Of a stretch of 64,000 bases of DNA, positions 1 to 11,760 are shown one piece after another. The position numbers were made by a program, and so were the translations under genes. The notes beneath the pieces were generated by a model that was given only the letters and a program-made list of their open reading frames with translations, was not told the origin of the DNA and ran no database searches. The stretch spans positions 30,861,001-30,925,000 of the forward strand of contig CM068587.1 in NCBI GenBank assembly GCA_035048485.1. Reading direction: 5' to 3'. Source of the stretch: Pteria penguin. Its lineage: Eukaryota; Mollusca; Bivalvia; Pterioida; Pteriidae. Each line of letters starts with the position of its first letter. The stretch's first letter is position 1.

Positions 1-24
1 AATAATAATAATAATAATAATAAA
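1..24. repeat. (AAT)n microsatellite
   Basis: Eight AAT units directly precede the SINE head. The left edge is cut by the window. Confidence 0.9.
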
Positions 25-298
25 AGCCGGCGTGGCCTAGTGGTATCGCGATGGACTCCCGATCGGGAGGCCGGGGTTCGAGTCCCGCTCTGGTCATGCC
101 GGTGTCCTGTCTTTCGGATGAGGCAGTAAAAACCGAGGCCCCGTGTCGTGGTATGCATGGCACGTTAAAGATCCCCCACTGCTTCGGGTGGGTCCGTTGC
201 AAAGGTCAAAATTTGTATGCCCCGCATCAGGCAGATGCCGTCACCAGATACGTGAAATATTCGTGGTGTGACGTTAAACAAAAATCAATCAATCAATC
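25..298 (+). mobile_element. tRNA-derived SINE, near full length
   Basis: The head resembles a tRNA, with an A-box-like GTGGCCTAGTGG and a B-box-like GGTTCGAGTCC. It is followed by the body shared with the other copies in this window (CTGTCTTTCGGATGA, then CACTGCTTCGGGTGGG, then CCGTCACCA) and a short AATC-repeat tail. It abuts the first satellite monomer. It is closest in sequence to the copy at 35327-35592, so both belong to one young subfamily. Confidence 0.9.
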
Positions 299-910
299 TT
301 CTGGGTATGATTGTGCACATCTTACTTGGGTGATGGACTGCTGTGTGTTGTAAGGTCGAGATCAGAATGCCATCTTCTTAAGGATGGTACTTGGGCCACT
401 AGGCCCCCTTTTTCCTGATATTGAGTGCAGTATCAAGAACTGACAAGTAGTATTCTGTCTCCTGGGTATGATTGTGCACATCTTACTTGGGTGATGGACT
501 GCTATTTGTTTGAAGATCAAGGTCACAATGCAATCTTCTTCTAAGGGATGGTAGTTGTGCGACTAATGCCTTTTTTTCTTGATATTGAATTAGATGTGAA
601 GAACTGACAAATAGTATTCTGTCTCTTGGGTATGATTGTGCCCATCTTACTGGAGTGATGGACTGCTGTTTGTTGGAAGATCGAGGACAAAATGCCATTT
701 TCTCCTTAAGGATGGTAGCCGGGCCACTAGGGCCCCATTTTTCTTGATATTATGTTAAATATCAAGAACTGACAAGAAGTGTTCTGTCTCCTTGGTAGGA
801 TTGTCCTCATCTTACTTGGGTGATGGACTGTTATTTGTTAGACGGTCGAGGTAACGATGCCATCTTCTTCTAAGGGATGGTAGTTAGGCCACTACGGCCC
901 CTTTCTCTTG
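299..910. repeat. ~164-bp satellite, left block (4 monomers)
   Basis: The landmark GGGTATGATTGTGCACATC recurs at about 303, 464, 628 and 792, giving a period near 164 bp. Each monomer also carries ATCAAGAACTGACAAGTAG, a GGTCGAGGTCA-like segment and AAGGATGGTAG. The block ends abruptly after a CTTGAT at about 910, where a retroelement fragment is inserted, and resumes at 1709. Short ORFs crossing it are repeat-derived. Confidence 0.9.
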
Positions 911-1708
911 ATGTGTAAAGATGATGGATAAATCCAAACCATAAGTCTAAAAATCATGAAACCAGAGGACATACAAAATCAGTGAAAATGAAAAAAAAGT
1001 GGAAAATAACAAAATATATCTACTTGAAGAGCATATGTGAACCCCTGTGATGGAGTGAGATCAGGTGCCCGGGGAGAGTGAGCATCTCCTGCTTGCTAGC
1101 AACACCCGTCACATATACCCAGTAGAAAGAGTCAAATCGTGTAAATTCCATATGTATTTATATATGGAGAAGTAAAAGTAGGTAACCTTCTAGTACAGAA
1201 GGTGTCAAATCTGTGTAAAGTGATCAGAATCGGTTTCAGTCCAGAATATCATTTAAAAGTCTGGATAACGAGATATCATATGGAGTAATAAGAGTCTCGT
1301 CGTAACGACCGTAGAACTTCCTCAGTGACGTTGCTAGTCTAGCACATATATAACCCTGGTTGAGCAGCTTAACTGAAAGTCGCCTAGCCCTCAGAACAAA
1401 GTCATTGTAATTTGAACATGCTCTGGAATAACGTATTAACTGAGATATGAATACGCCGTATGCGGGCGATGATGGAATGTTGCTACTTGTGAAAGGAAAG
1501 TTTGTGGTAGCGAAATTGAAATCGTCACGTTTGTCATAGAGTGAGGTGTTCAACGGACCATTAATGTCGAAAGACAACATAATACCTAAATACGAAGTAG
1601 AATTACTACTTTCTGTGGTTTCTTTGACCTCCAGTTCACTTGGATAGATGATGCTAAGGTAATCCGCGAATGTAGGATTGTTAATTGAAATAATTGAAGG
1701 ATTATTAA
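911..1708 (-). mobile_element. Truncated Penelope-like RT fragment inside satellite
   Basis: The minus frame from about 1690 down to 1236 encodes the region just after the RT catalytic motif. It has NNPTFADYLS, YDKRDDFNF, NFPF, SPAYGVFISQLIRY and LRKFYGRY, matching in order the C-terminal RT region of the element at 62150-63483. The 5' end is cut at the catalytic YLDD-box, so no polymerase core remains. Bases 911-1235 are presumably its 3' non-coding part. The apparent longer ORF (to 1943) borrows its N-terminus from the satellite. Confidence 0.75.
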
Positions 1709-2520
1709 AATGGATTATTAAGTTAAATATCAAGAACGGACAAGTAGTATTTTGTCTCCTGGGTATAATTGTGCACATCTTACTTGGGTGATGGACTGCT
1801 ATTTGTTGGAAGGTCGAGGTAAAAATGCCATCTTTTCCCAAGTTGATGGTAGTTAGGCCACTAAGGCTCTTTTTTCTTGATACTGAGTTATATATCAAGA
1901 ACTGATAAGTAGTATTCTGTCTCTTGGGTATGATTGTGCACATCTTACTTGGATGATAGACTGTTGCTTGTTGGAAGGTCGCGGTCAGAATGCCATTTTC
2001 TCTTTATAGATGGTAGTAGAGCCACTAGGACCCCTTTTTCCTTATACTGAGTGCAATATCAAGAACTGACAGATAGTATTCTGTCTCTTGGGTAAGATTG
2101 CACACATCTTACTGGGATGATGGACTGCTATTTGTTGGAAGGTCGAGGTCACAATGCCATCTTCTTCTAAGGGAAGGTAGTTAGTCCACTAAGGCCCTTT
2201 TTACTTAATAATGAGTTAAATATCAAGAACTGACAAGTAGTATTCTGTCTCCTGGGTATGATTGTGCACATCTTACTTGGGTGATGGACTGCTGCTTGTT
2301 GGCAGGTCGAGGTCAGAATGTCATCTTCTCCTTAAGGATGGTAGTTAGGCCACTAAGGCCCTTTTCATTTAATGCTGAGTTAAATATCAAGAACTGAGAG
2401 GTAGTACTCTGTCTCCTGGGTAAGATTGTTGGCATCTTTCTTGGGTGATAGACTGCTGTTTTTTGGAAGGTCGAGGTCACAATGATAGTTAGTCCCCTTT
2501 TTCTTGATATGCAAGGTATC
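1709..2520. repeat. ~164-bp satellite, right block (5 monomers)
   Basis: This continues the 299-910 array. The landmark recurs at about 1760, 1926, 2090, 2254 and 2418. Monomers are diverged from each other (internal indels, AAGG/AAGT changes), so the array is old. It ends in TTTTTCTTGATATGCAAGG, after which single-copy-looking AT-rich DNA runs to about 2815. Confidence 0.85.
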
Positions 2521-2814
2521 AAAAAGTTAAAATATAATTTCTGTAGAATTGTGATTTATTGAAAAGTATTTTAAGTGAGAAGATGTTAAATTTTGCAAAA
2601 GCAATCTTTTGAAGAGTTCTCAATTTTCTTAAATATGTTTCAGAATTTATTATGATAGAACAGATATGTTCTCTTGCTGTGTAGACTGTGGTGATTTGTG
2701 TGAAGGAGACCTACTAGACTGATGGCCTGGACCAGGAGCGATATCAGAAAATGAAGGTAATGTGTTTTTTTTTTAATTAAAGTGATATTATACAGTGGTT
2801 GTCATCCGTGTATA

Positions 2815-3356
2815 AGATGGTGTGGCCTAGTGGATAATATGCTCGGCTCGTGATCGAAATGTCCCCGGTTCGACTCTATACCTGGGCGCACTGGTGTTCT
2901 GTCTTTTGGATAAGAAAGTAACAATCTGATTAAAACCATATCTTTATTCCGCTTCTGTTATTTCCCATAGACCATCAGTGACTCAACTAGGAACGTGATA
3001 GTGATGCAATATGTCACAAACACAGTTCAAAAACTACCTTGTGGGTCATGCACGCTGGGGATGTTAATTTCATTCCTAGGAATTTATAGCCGATCCACTG
3101 ATTGACTGGAAATCAGAGTTCACCAGAACATGACCCCTTACGGGGTTTCGCCAAATCCATATCCGCAGATTGGGATAAAAAGAGAAGCGGATGGAGATAG
3201 TAAAAACCGAGATCGAGGTCCCGTGTCACTGTAGGCGTGGCACGTAAAAGATCCCTCACTGTTTCAGGTGGGTCCGTTGCAAAGGTCTAAATTTGTGTGC
3301 TGTGCATCAGACAGATGAAATAATCGTGGAGTGACGTAATACGATATTAAATCCAT
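2815..3356 (+). mobile_element. SINE split by a ~280-bp insertion
   Basis: 2815-2921 is the SINE head (GTGTGGCCTAGTGGATAA, then GGTTCGACTC, then GTTCTGTCTTTTGGATAAG). 3199-3356 is its body and tail (TAAAAACCGAG, GGGTCCGTTGCAAAGG, AATCGTGGAGTGACG). The intervening 2922-3198 is foreign to the family and is flanked by AGTAA at 2917-2921 and 3199-3203. It carries TCCGCTTCT near its left end and AGAAGCGGA near its right, suggesting a small inverted-repeat DNA element. Confidence 0.8.
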
Positions 3357-3489
3357 CTGTGTACTGACTTTCAGGACTACATTGACTTTCTGATCAATAA
3401 TAAGTATTCACACTTTGGGTTCCCACTGCATAGCGGTTCAGGAAATGATATGTCAAGTCTTCAAAGAATAGAAAATATGGATCACAAAT

Positions 3490-4170
<681 letters not shown>

Positions 4171-4532
4171 GATAACATGGAAAGGTGTGCTGAATGTTAA
4201 AAAATATGCAAACATTTCTGTTAAAATGATACAGTTCTGCTATCAGTTAAAATATACATGATGAAAATGACAGAAATAGAACATTAAAAAGCATGTAATA
4301 ATTTGTGATCATAGTGCATCATTTTCATTTTCGGAAACTTACAGATATAGCAAATTTTATATGATGCAATGCATGCATTCAAAATATTTCTAAAGTAAAT
4401 GTAGTATAAAATCTTTATGTTGATGGTAAATGTCCAATATATTTTCCTCAGGGAAGTAATGGTAGACTACTAATAAAAACACACTCTTTTTTCAAATTCA
4501 CGACCTCGTGGTCTTTATCAAGAAAATGACAC
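4171..4532. other. AT-rich stretch, nothing recognised
   Basis: No coding, RNA or repeat signal is visible apart from short AT-rich runs. Confidence 0.5.
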
Positions 4533-4604
4533 AATACACTCGCAACTAAGTGACGTCCATCTCTATGCTTCTTGCATTAACGTCACTGTGTTGCGAGTGT
4601 ATTT
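4533..4604. repeat. Short foldback (24-bp arms)
   Basis: AATACACTCGCAAC with a TGACGT extension at 4533-4556 pairs with ACGTCA plus GTTGCGAGTGTATT ending at 4604, around a ~24-bp loop. It lies at the 5' edge of the retroelement tail that follows. Confidence 0.75.
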
Positions 4605-6590
4605 TATGACCTCTCAATATGCGATACCTGTTGACCCTTGTTCTTTACATGGAGGATTATTTATAAATTTTTAATTGCACGTCCTTTGATTGTTCTGCTG
4701 TTACGGTGAGTGGGAAGGTGGGCCTGTAAACCGGTTAACCACACCATTTGTTTGGTTTTTGTCAAATTGATTTGATTTATTTGAAACTTTAAGCCTATAA
4801 GGCTTACCAGTGTTACATACAAAATAGAACTATACAATTGACATACAAATCAGTGTGACATACATGTACAAATAGAATATTTACAATTGACACACACCCA
4901 TACACATACGGTATAACACACGCTTGACAAATATCATACCGATAATGATCAATGATATATAGTATGACAATATTAAACATACACAGAGATATACATGACC
5001 ATAAAATATATAGTTTTAGGTGAAGGCACATATATTACATGTATATTAGATACCTGAGAGGCATGGTAGAGATAAATAATGCAATGAAGGACGGACAAGA
5101 GAATTAATTTCGTAAACTGAGACCTTTAATCAAATATCTTGCTAGATTACAAAGTGTTTTCTTATTTTTTGACCCTAAGAGCTGGACTAATTTAAACAAT
5201 TTGATTCCAAGATAACAAAAGTGATCTACAATCTCGATCTTTTTTCCGTCAAAAAACCAAACATAATCTCTACTGAGTCTGTGACCTTTCCTAAATACAA
5301 GAACTTTAGTTTTTCAACATTTACAGATAAATTCCAGTTTTGTGTATATACATGTAAACAATCTAACATATTTTGTAAACCGTCTGCAGAGTCTGAAAAA
5401 TAGTGACAGGTTTCTAAGCTCTACATTGTTAGAGGCATTCTGTATAAGAAAGGTTTCAAAATCGTTTGTATATAGAGAAAATAAAAAAGGTGAAAGCTCC
5501 TCCCCCTGTAATAAACCCTTTGTGATCTTAATGAAATCAGATATATCTCCATTATATCGAACACATGATTTTACGTCTGAATACAATGACTGTATAATCT
5601 TATTAAGTTTGCCTGTAATTCCTGATCGCGCTAATTTGAAAATTAACTTTTGTCTATTTACACTATCAAATGCTTTATTAAAGTCCACAAAACAACAAAA
5701 TAGTTTCTTTTTCTGATTAAGAGAACGTTTAATAATACTGTGCAAAGCGAAAACAGCATCAACAGTGCCAAAACCGGGTTTGAATCCAAACTGAGCATCT
5801 GATATAACGTCATTTCTCTTAGACCAATCAAGTAGTCTTCTGTTTAGCAATGCTGTGAAGAGTTTTGATATACAACTTATCAATGTAATGCCTCTGTAAT
5901 TATTAGTATCATTTGGGTCATCATTTTTGTAAATTGGTATAACAATACCCTCTGTCCAACAATGAGGGAATACACCTTTAGAAACTACAATATTAAAAAG
6001 ACGTGTCAAGACAGGAATAAAGAAATCCTTAAATTTAAAAAAGTACTCGTTTAACATATTATCTGATCCTGGCGATTTATTTGATTTAGCATTCATCAAA
6101 ACCTTTTCAACCTCTTGTTCCGAAACAGATTCGTCCAATTCGTCGAAAATGCCCTGTGTGTTCATATCTGAATAGTCCCTCTGACTCGAATCTATTTGAT
6201 CACATTGTAATAATTCTTTAAAATGCTCCATGAAATCATTAACATTCAGGTTACAATCTCTTACAGAAGGTTTCTTTCTAAAGATACGATAAAATGTTTT
6301 CGGGTCACTTCTTTGTAAAAAACTGAGTTCATTCACTTCTACCCTTAAATAATGACGCTTTGTCCTGTTGGCACATATTTTATACTTTCTCTTTCTGTCT
6401 ATCCAAATTTGTCGATGTTCTGGGGTCCTGACCGTCCTAAGTCGGTATCGTAATTGCACTACTATAAAATATTTTTGTAATGTGTTATATGTGCTAGTAT
6501 ATTATCTATATTCATGTATTGTATAGCTCCATGGTGACCTCTGCCACATAACAGAGCCAGTAACTCCTCTTTTTTTCTTTATTAGTAGTT
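4605..6590 (+). mobile_element. 3' tail of a Penelope-like element, split by a LINE
   Basis: 4605-4757 and 6429-6590 match, in order, the 3' non-coding end of the plus-strand RT element at 63678-63990 (CTCTCAATATGCGATACC, CCGGTTAACCACACCATTTG, then ACCGTCCTAAGTCGGTATCG, then GAGCCAGTAACTCCTC). In the complete copy the two halves are contiguous. Here they are separated by a minus-strand non-LTR element. This gives a clear insertion order: tail first, LINE second. Confidence 0.85.
4758..6428 (-). pseudogene. Dead non-LTR retrotransposon, 5'-truncated
   Basis: The minus ORF reaching 6459 encodes an RT domain: a fingers region with NYRGITLISCISKLF, motif A with FVDFNKAFDSV, and a LLQGEELSPFLFSLYTND segment. 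Immediately after LSLF the expected YADD catalytic motif is missing. The reading frame shifts, and the family-typical continuation (SDSADGLQNMLDCLH) follows in another frame, so a small deletion appears to have removed the catalytic aspartates. No endonuclease domain remains because the element is 5'-truncated at about 6428. The first ~10 residues of the apparent ORF (MQLRYRLRTV) are encoded by the surrounding Penelope-like tail, not by the LINE. The clade (CR1/L2/Jockey-like) cannot be settled by eye. Confidence 0.85.
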
Positions 6591-6599
6591 TATATTGAT

Positions 6600-7095
6600 G
6601 GATCACCATTGTGGTGTAAAGTACATATACCTTTTTCTTTTTCTTTAAAATTGGTATAAAATTGCTATAAATGGATATATGATAGGTTAAAACAGTGAAT
6701 CAATACTAAACATATCACTCTGTATATACCACATATTCTGTAATAAACGCCCCAAGGGTGTTACATTTTCCTGAAAGTGGTTGAATATTAAGATAGTAAA
6801 ATCCTTGAAAATTCAGAGATACATCTGAGTTCTAAATGCAACAGAATCTGAATGTTAGGGAAAAATCTAGGTCTGCTGACATTATTATTTAGCAATGTGA
6901 CTAAATGATATGCATATAGGTGTAAAATTTTGTGTTGGACATATCTGAAATAATTGAAGTTTTTGAGGAGTTCTTTTGAATAGGGCGTTTTATGTATGAT
7001 GGGTAACATTTCCTTTTGTTAAAAAAGGGGGGATTATTTATTGGAAGGGGGTGTTTATCAGAGAATGCATGGTAAGTGACATTTATTGAAAGGAA
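6600..7095. other. AT-rich intergenic, nothing recognised
   Basis: No coding or repeat signal is supported; minus-strand ORFs here are short and have no recognisable residues. Confidence 0.5.
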
Positions 7096-7096
7096 T

Positions 7097-7190
7097 CAAA
7101 CTTGGTGTAGTGATTAAGCGTTTAGGTGGTTATGCAAATGATCTGGGTTCAATTCCCAAATTGCATCACTATAGTTAAAAGTTTAAAAAC
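7097..7190 (+). mobile_element. tRNA-like SINE head (second family)
   Basis: TTGGTGTAGTGATTAAGCG is an A-box-like segment and GGGTTCAATTCCC a B-box-like segment with correct spacing. The head resembles the SINE at 61478-61651 rather than the GTGGCCTAGTGG family. The body is not recognisable, so this is a truncated or old copy. Confidence 0.6.
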
Positions 7191-7395
7191 CTCCTGCTTT
7201 CACACGCTATGCGAATGAGTGTACATAGACTGAGAACATAAACAATCGTACTAATTTCTACTGTACATCTGTACACTGAAATATACACCCTTGTGTTGTA
7301 AATATATCTCTTTTCTTTTTGTCTGGCCACATATTTGTTCAGGCCCATGAAATATTATTTTAGAATCTTTCTTTTTCCAGAAAAATCAATGATAA

Positions 7396-8412
7396 CTACG
7401 AACCGTTTTCGTGCCATTTTAAAGAAGAAAAAATTTTTTTTTTACCTCGTTCGAACGAGAAACTAATATCATATACCATAGTCTACAGTGATAAGTGTTA
7501 TTAACTGACAGAAAGAAATGGAATATCGTCCATCAATACAGAAAGAAATAGAATATCGTCCATCAATAAATCTTTTGATATTTTCTAACAATTTCTTTAA
7601 TAGCGGATGTTTGATCATTTACATAGGCAGGAGCATTTGGCCGTGTTTGGCCTGAATTTAGTTGAAATACATTATACGTATTATTTCAGTCTAACAAATG
7701 GTAGATCTAAAGTATGTTTGTAACATTTGATTTGGAGCCTCATCTCCTCCTTTTTTATATTTATGTTTTAAGCCACTGGAATCAAACTAACTTGGCTCAG
7801 TGACCTCACCAATTAACATTAATCATTAATGAAATAATAATGCATAATTATAAGTGTTTTATTGTATATCAGTAAGTACCGGTACCATTTAGTTTATATT
7901 TCAATTCTGAAATGTATAAATCATAATTTACATCTATTATAATAATTTAACATTAAATTTTATAATAATAATAACAACCCCCCCCCATTTTCTTTTTTCC
8001 CCACGCATTCACCTTCTTCGCAATATAATAAATTATACTTTAACTTAAGTATTTCCTTTCTATTGAAAAGCTGTGTGTTTTAGAATAAACATGCATATGT
8101 AAGTTGTGTTGCAAGTGTGTAGCTGAAATATACCGGCATGCAATTATGCATATATAAATGTATCGTTGTATGTATCAAATGAAATAATTCCTAATCATAC
8201 TTATCTAAATAACAAAACACCTTAATTCATATATAAAAGTTTCTCGTTCGAACGAGAAACTTTCTCGTTCGAACGAGATAAAATTCTCGTTCGAACGAGA
8301 TAATTTTCTCGTTCGAACGAGATTTTTTCTCGTTCAAATGAGAAAGTTTCTCGTTCGAACGAGATAAAAAAAAAGTTTTCTTCTTTAAAATGGCACGAAA
8401 ACGGCTTCGTAG
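7396..8412. mobile_element. Inverted-repeat element with TTCGAA palindromes
   Basis: The left end CTACGAACCGTTTTCGTGCC mirrors the right end GGCACGAAAACGGCTTCGTAG. The arms continue through ATTTTAAAGAAGAAAA and into a CTCGTTCGAACGAG palindrome, for about 65 bp in all. ATAA flanks both ends (7392-7395, 8413-8416) as a possible target duplication. Just inside the right arm, 8239-8365 holds six tandem near-copies of the palindrome CTCGTTCGAACGAG. No transposase ORF is visible, so it would be non-autonomous. Confidence 0.85.
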
Positions 8413-9639
8413 ATAACAAAAGAATTAAATATTATTGTTTTTCTGAAAAATGGAGATAAGAATTTGAATTTGAAAAAAAATTGTAAACCATCATTATATT
8501 TGACTTAAATACAATTGCCCAATTTGTACAGAATAGCTGATATCCATGCAGCTATGCAGATAATTGATATATATTCCATATACATACCACATATAGCTGA
8601 TGATAACAAGATTTTCCCGCGTTTTGTAGTATAGCGGGAAAGATTTGTATTAATGCTCTGCCGTTCCAAATGTAACTATCTTATGATCATTGTCATAAAT
8701 ATTGGCATTAGCCAATCAAATGTAAAGAAATACAGCGGTCAGTTTAACTTTGTTTAATGTGGTCATTCTCTAGCCACCTTGCGCATGTAACACAAGTTTT
8801 AAAAATGTAAAATCATAATTCTTGATTATAAGTTTTCGAGAGTAAATCAAATGGTTTATAAAATTTACTAGTATATTGTTACATGTATGTAGCTGATGTA
8901 TTTTCATTTTGCGTTTTTGTATTTTTGATATGAATTTATTTTCAATGACGGAGAATTTATTTTGCCCAGTTTCAGCGTTTTTAACCAAGAGGTTTTATCT
9001 CTGTTTTCCCCTGGGTTTGATATAATTTACTATTAAAATAAATATGTGATATATAGTTCTTATTGTGGATGAATATTTAAATTATGTATGTGAATTGTAC
9101 GAGTGGTAAATTAAACACGGCGTTCAGTCGCTTTGGTGGGCTATTGCAAAATCATATTTGCGTTAATTATTTTAAAATATGAGGACAAAGGAGAATGAAT
9201 ACATTATGTTGTTTAGTAGTGTCAAGTTTATTTAACTTTGAATGTGTTATCAGAAACAGTTGTGTATGTACAACGAAATTAACACTCAAGCAGACACTGT
9301 TTACATAGTGTATTTCAGGTTACAATATTACTGATAATATGTTGTTGAATGCATTGTAACACACAAAAGTTAACAACCAACCATATATTGAAAATGTTAC
9401 TGAGCTTGTAGGATTTGACAAATTATGATCCTTTGAAGTACCTGAATATATGAAATCTTAAATTGTATTTCAAATGACATAAAATAAAATCAAAAATTGT
9501 TCATTGTTTCAAGTTCATTAAATTAATAAGAATTTAGTCGACAAGTTGTACTTATGCCGTATGCTTTCAAAACAGCACATATACAGCCTCCATGACAATT
9601 CACTAGCTCAATGCCTGTGACTACATGTACCAGATATTA
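8413..9639. other. AT-rich intergenic, nothing recognised
   Basis: No convincing ORF, RNA gene or repeat is seen in this 1.2-kb interval. Confidence 0.5.
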
Positions 9640-9835
9640 GGTCGTTTCGTTACACGGAGTTATTTCCCATATGAACTGGTATCTGACGTACGTCATACCA
9701 TTGTGACGTTATACAATTTCTATATCATTTCCCGTAATTTTACTCCAGTTTCCATAGAACTGGTTGACATCACAATGCTTTGACGTCGTCAGATACTTGC
9801 TCATATGGGTAATAACTCCGTATACCAAAATGACC
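9640..9835. mobile_element. Foldback (MITE-like) element
   Basis: GGTCGTTTCGTTACACGGAG at the left mirrors CTCCGTATACCAAAATGACC at the right. The pairing continues through TTATTNCCCATATGA and ATCTGACG, and the centre also pairs (CAGTTTCCATAGAACTGG region). It is an imperfect palindrome of nearly 200 bp with no coding capacity. Confidence 0.75.
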
Positions 9836-9942
9836 CAATTTTGTCCTGCTAGTAAAAGCTGCATAACAAAATATAAAATGGGTTATAAAAAATTGCCTGT
9901 GTGTTAGTGGTTAAAAAGTTTCCTTAAAGACTGCATATGCGG

Positions 9943-10472
9943 AGCCTTCATAGCTCAATTAACTGCTTGGCTTGTGACTACGAGGTCCTCGGTTCGACTC
10001 TGCTCATGGCTGATAGAAATGGCAAAACCTGAGTTCCAATGTCCTGGTAGACAAGGCACGTTAACGAAGCCTTACTACCTCAGGTGGGAGCTTAACATAG
10101 GTTTATATTTTGGTCCACTGCATCAGACATTGATGCTATCATACAAGTGAGCCGGTGTGGCCTAGTGGATAAGGTGTTCGGCTCATGATCGAGAGGTCCT
10201 GGGTTCGACTCGCCCTGGGCGCACCGGTGTTCTGTCTGTTGGATGAGACATGCAGTGGGAGCCAAGGTCCTGTGTCACAGTGGGCGTGGCACGTAAAGGA
10301 TCCCTCACTGCTTCGGGTGGGTCCGTTGCAAAAGTCTAAATTTGTATGCAATGAATCAGGCATATGCCGTCACCATACACGTGAAATAATCGTGGAGTGA
10401 CGTAAAACAATATGCAATCAATCAACCATCATATAAGTGCAATAATTTTGGTGTGACATAAAACAAGAATCA
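9943..10472 (+). mobile_element. Older SINE carrying a younger SINE in its tail
   Basis: 9943-10150 is a diverged SINE (AGCTCAATTAACTGCTTGG, GGTTCGACTC, CACTGCATCAGACATTGATG). Its tail resumes at 10442-10472 (AATAATTTTGGTGTGACATA). The younger copy at 10151-10429 separates them and is flanked by ATCATACAAGTG and ATCATATAAGTG. Confidence 0.85.
10151..10429 (+). mobile_element. tRNA-derived SINE, full length
   Basis: It is complete from GCCGGTGTGGCCTAGTGGAT through GGGTTCGACTCG and the conserved body to an AATCAATCAA tail. The 12-bp near-identical flanks ATCATAYAAGTG mark a target-site duplication. It is inserted within an older SINE. Confidence 0.9.
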
Positions 10473-10707
10473 AAATTAGGTATATTTAGGATTAACATCT
10501 GGAATAATATACCACAGGATTTATCAAAGGTCAATACTGGTCATCTTACTTTCGTGCAAATGTAGACACAATAGTTTAATGGTTTTAATACACCAATTCC
10601 TGAACATAAGGTAACAAGCTGATAGATTTCACATTTTCTACAGGAAATAGAGGATCAGTACGTGATTATAAGAGGTGTTCGATTCCATTCATTTTTAAGT
10701 ACATCAC

Positions 10708-10862
10708 AGCTGGTGTAACTTAGTATATGAGGTTCTCAGCTCGTGACCGCCAAGGACACACCTGTGACCTGTCTTTTGAAAAAGACAGTATAAAAACTGA
10801 GGTCTAGCTGATGCCCTCATACTAATACCCGAAAAAATCATGGAGTGATGGAAAACAGTCAA
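10708..10862 (+). mobile_element. Degenerate SINE
   Basis: A recognisable but worn head (GCTGGTGTAACTTAGT) precedes CCTGTCTTTTGAAAAAGACAG, TAAAAACTGAGG, and a tail with AATCATGGAGTGATGG and AATCAGTC. Confidence 0.7.
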
Positions 10863-11059
10863 TCAGTCTCTTTGTAGACAGAAATCTTAAACTGATCTAC
10901 ATGTATTTAAAGAGTCATGTTCTGCCAACTGTCTTACTTATATTTCATGTAAAACTATTTACAATAAAAGCTGTATTATACACATGTATAATATACTAAA
11001 TGCAACCATGCATTTCTCTTCAATTTGAGGTAACAATTAATGAAGTACATGTAGTGTGG

Positions 11060-11760
11060 ATATATTGGAAACACCTTGTCTATCTGTCCGTCCGCCTGGC
11101 GCCTGTAAACACATCCTTGCCTGGACTTTTTCTCATTTTCCTTTCCATAGATTCCATTGAAATTTTAAGATTTGGCGTTATATAACTAATAAAAAGGTGT
11201 GCATCTCCCATTTCATCTCTTTGAAGCCATTTTATGCCCCATCAGGAATGGTAGGTAAATTAAGTTCTTTTAAATAGATGAAAATTGCAATCTTGTCAAA
11301 AGGATGCTTATTGATTTGAGGGTCAGTATGTCAAAAGTCAATTAAGGCCACCACTAGTATTATTTTTAAGAGTTGTGATTCATGAAACATTATTTAGGAA
11401 AACTTTGTTGCTGTTAAGAAATAAGCCCAAAGCGGGGGCATAATTGTTTTGCAAACATATTTCAGTTAAAATTTTTGGATGTTTTGCCATTTCTTGGGAC
11501 TTTGTTCACTAGATACAATCTTGTCTGGAATTTTTCTCGTTTACCTCTCTATTGATTGATAAAATTATGCACCTTCCATTTTCCTTTTTTTGGAGCCATT
11601 TCATTGTCTTTTTTTTATTGCTGTTTCTTTCTTTCTTTTCTTTTCTTTTTTTCGTTTTATTCCTTTTTTCCCTTTCTCCTCAGTTATATATGATCAAGTA
11701 CATCATAAGTAAGGTATTCACCAAGTTTTATTTCAATCGGTTCAGTATTTGGTAAGAAAT
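11060..11760. repeat. Diverged mollusc-type repeat (CTGTCCGTCC class)
   Basis: CTTGTCTATCTGTCCGTCC and paired copies of TCTTGTCTGGAATTTTTCTC-like segments (about 11110 and 11520) resemble elements at 46015-46225 and 51436-51620. A pyrimidine-rich tract lies at 11600-11680. No gene is supported. Confidence 0.5.

Noticed and set aside
25..100. tRNA gene at the window start (A-box and B-box present)
   Set aside because: The same head recurs at several places joined to a conserved ~200-bp body, AATC-type tails and target duplications, so it is a SINE head; the cloverleaf is not intact.
8222..8419. Minus ORF with repeated SFERE-like units
   Set aside because: Produced by the tandem TTCGAA palindromes of the inverted-repeat element, not a protein gene.
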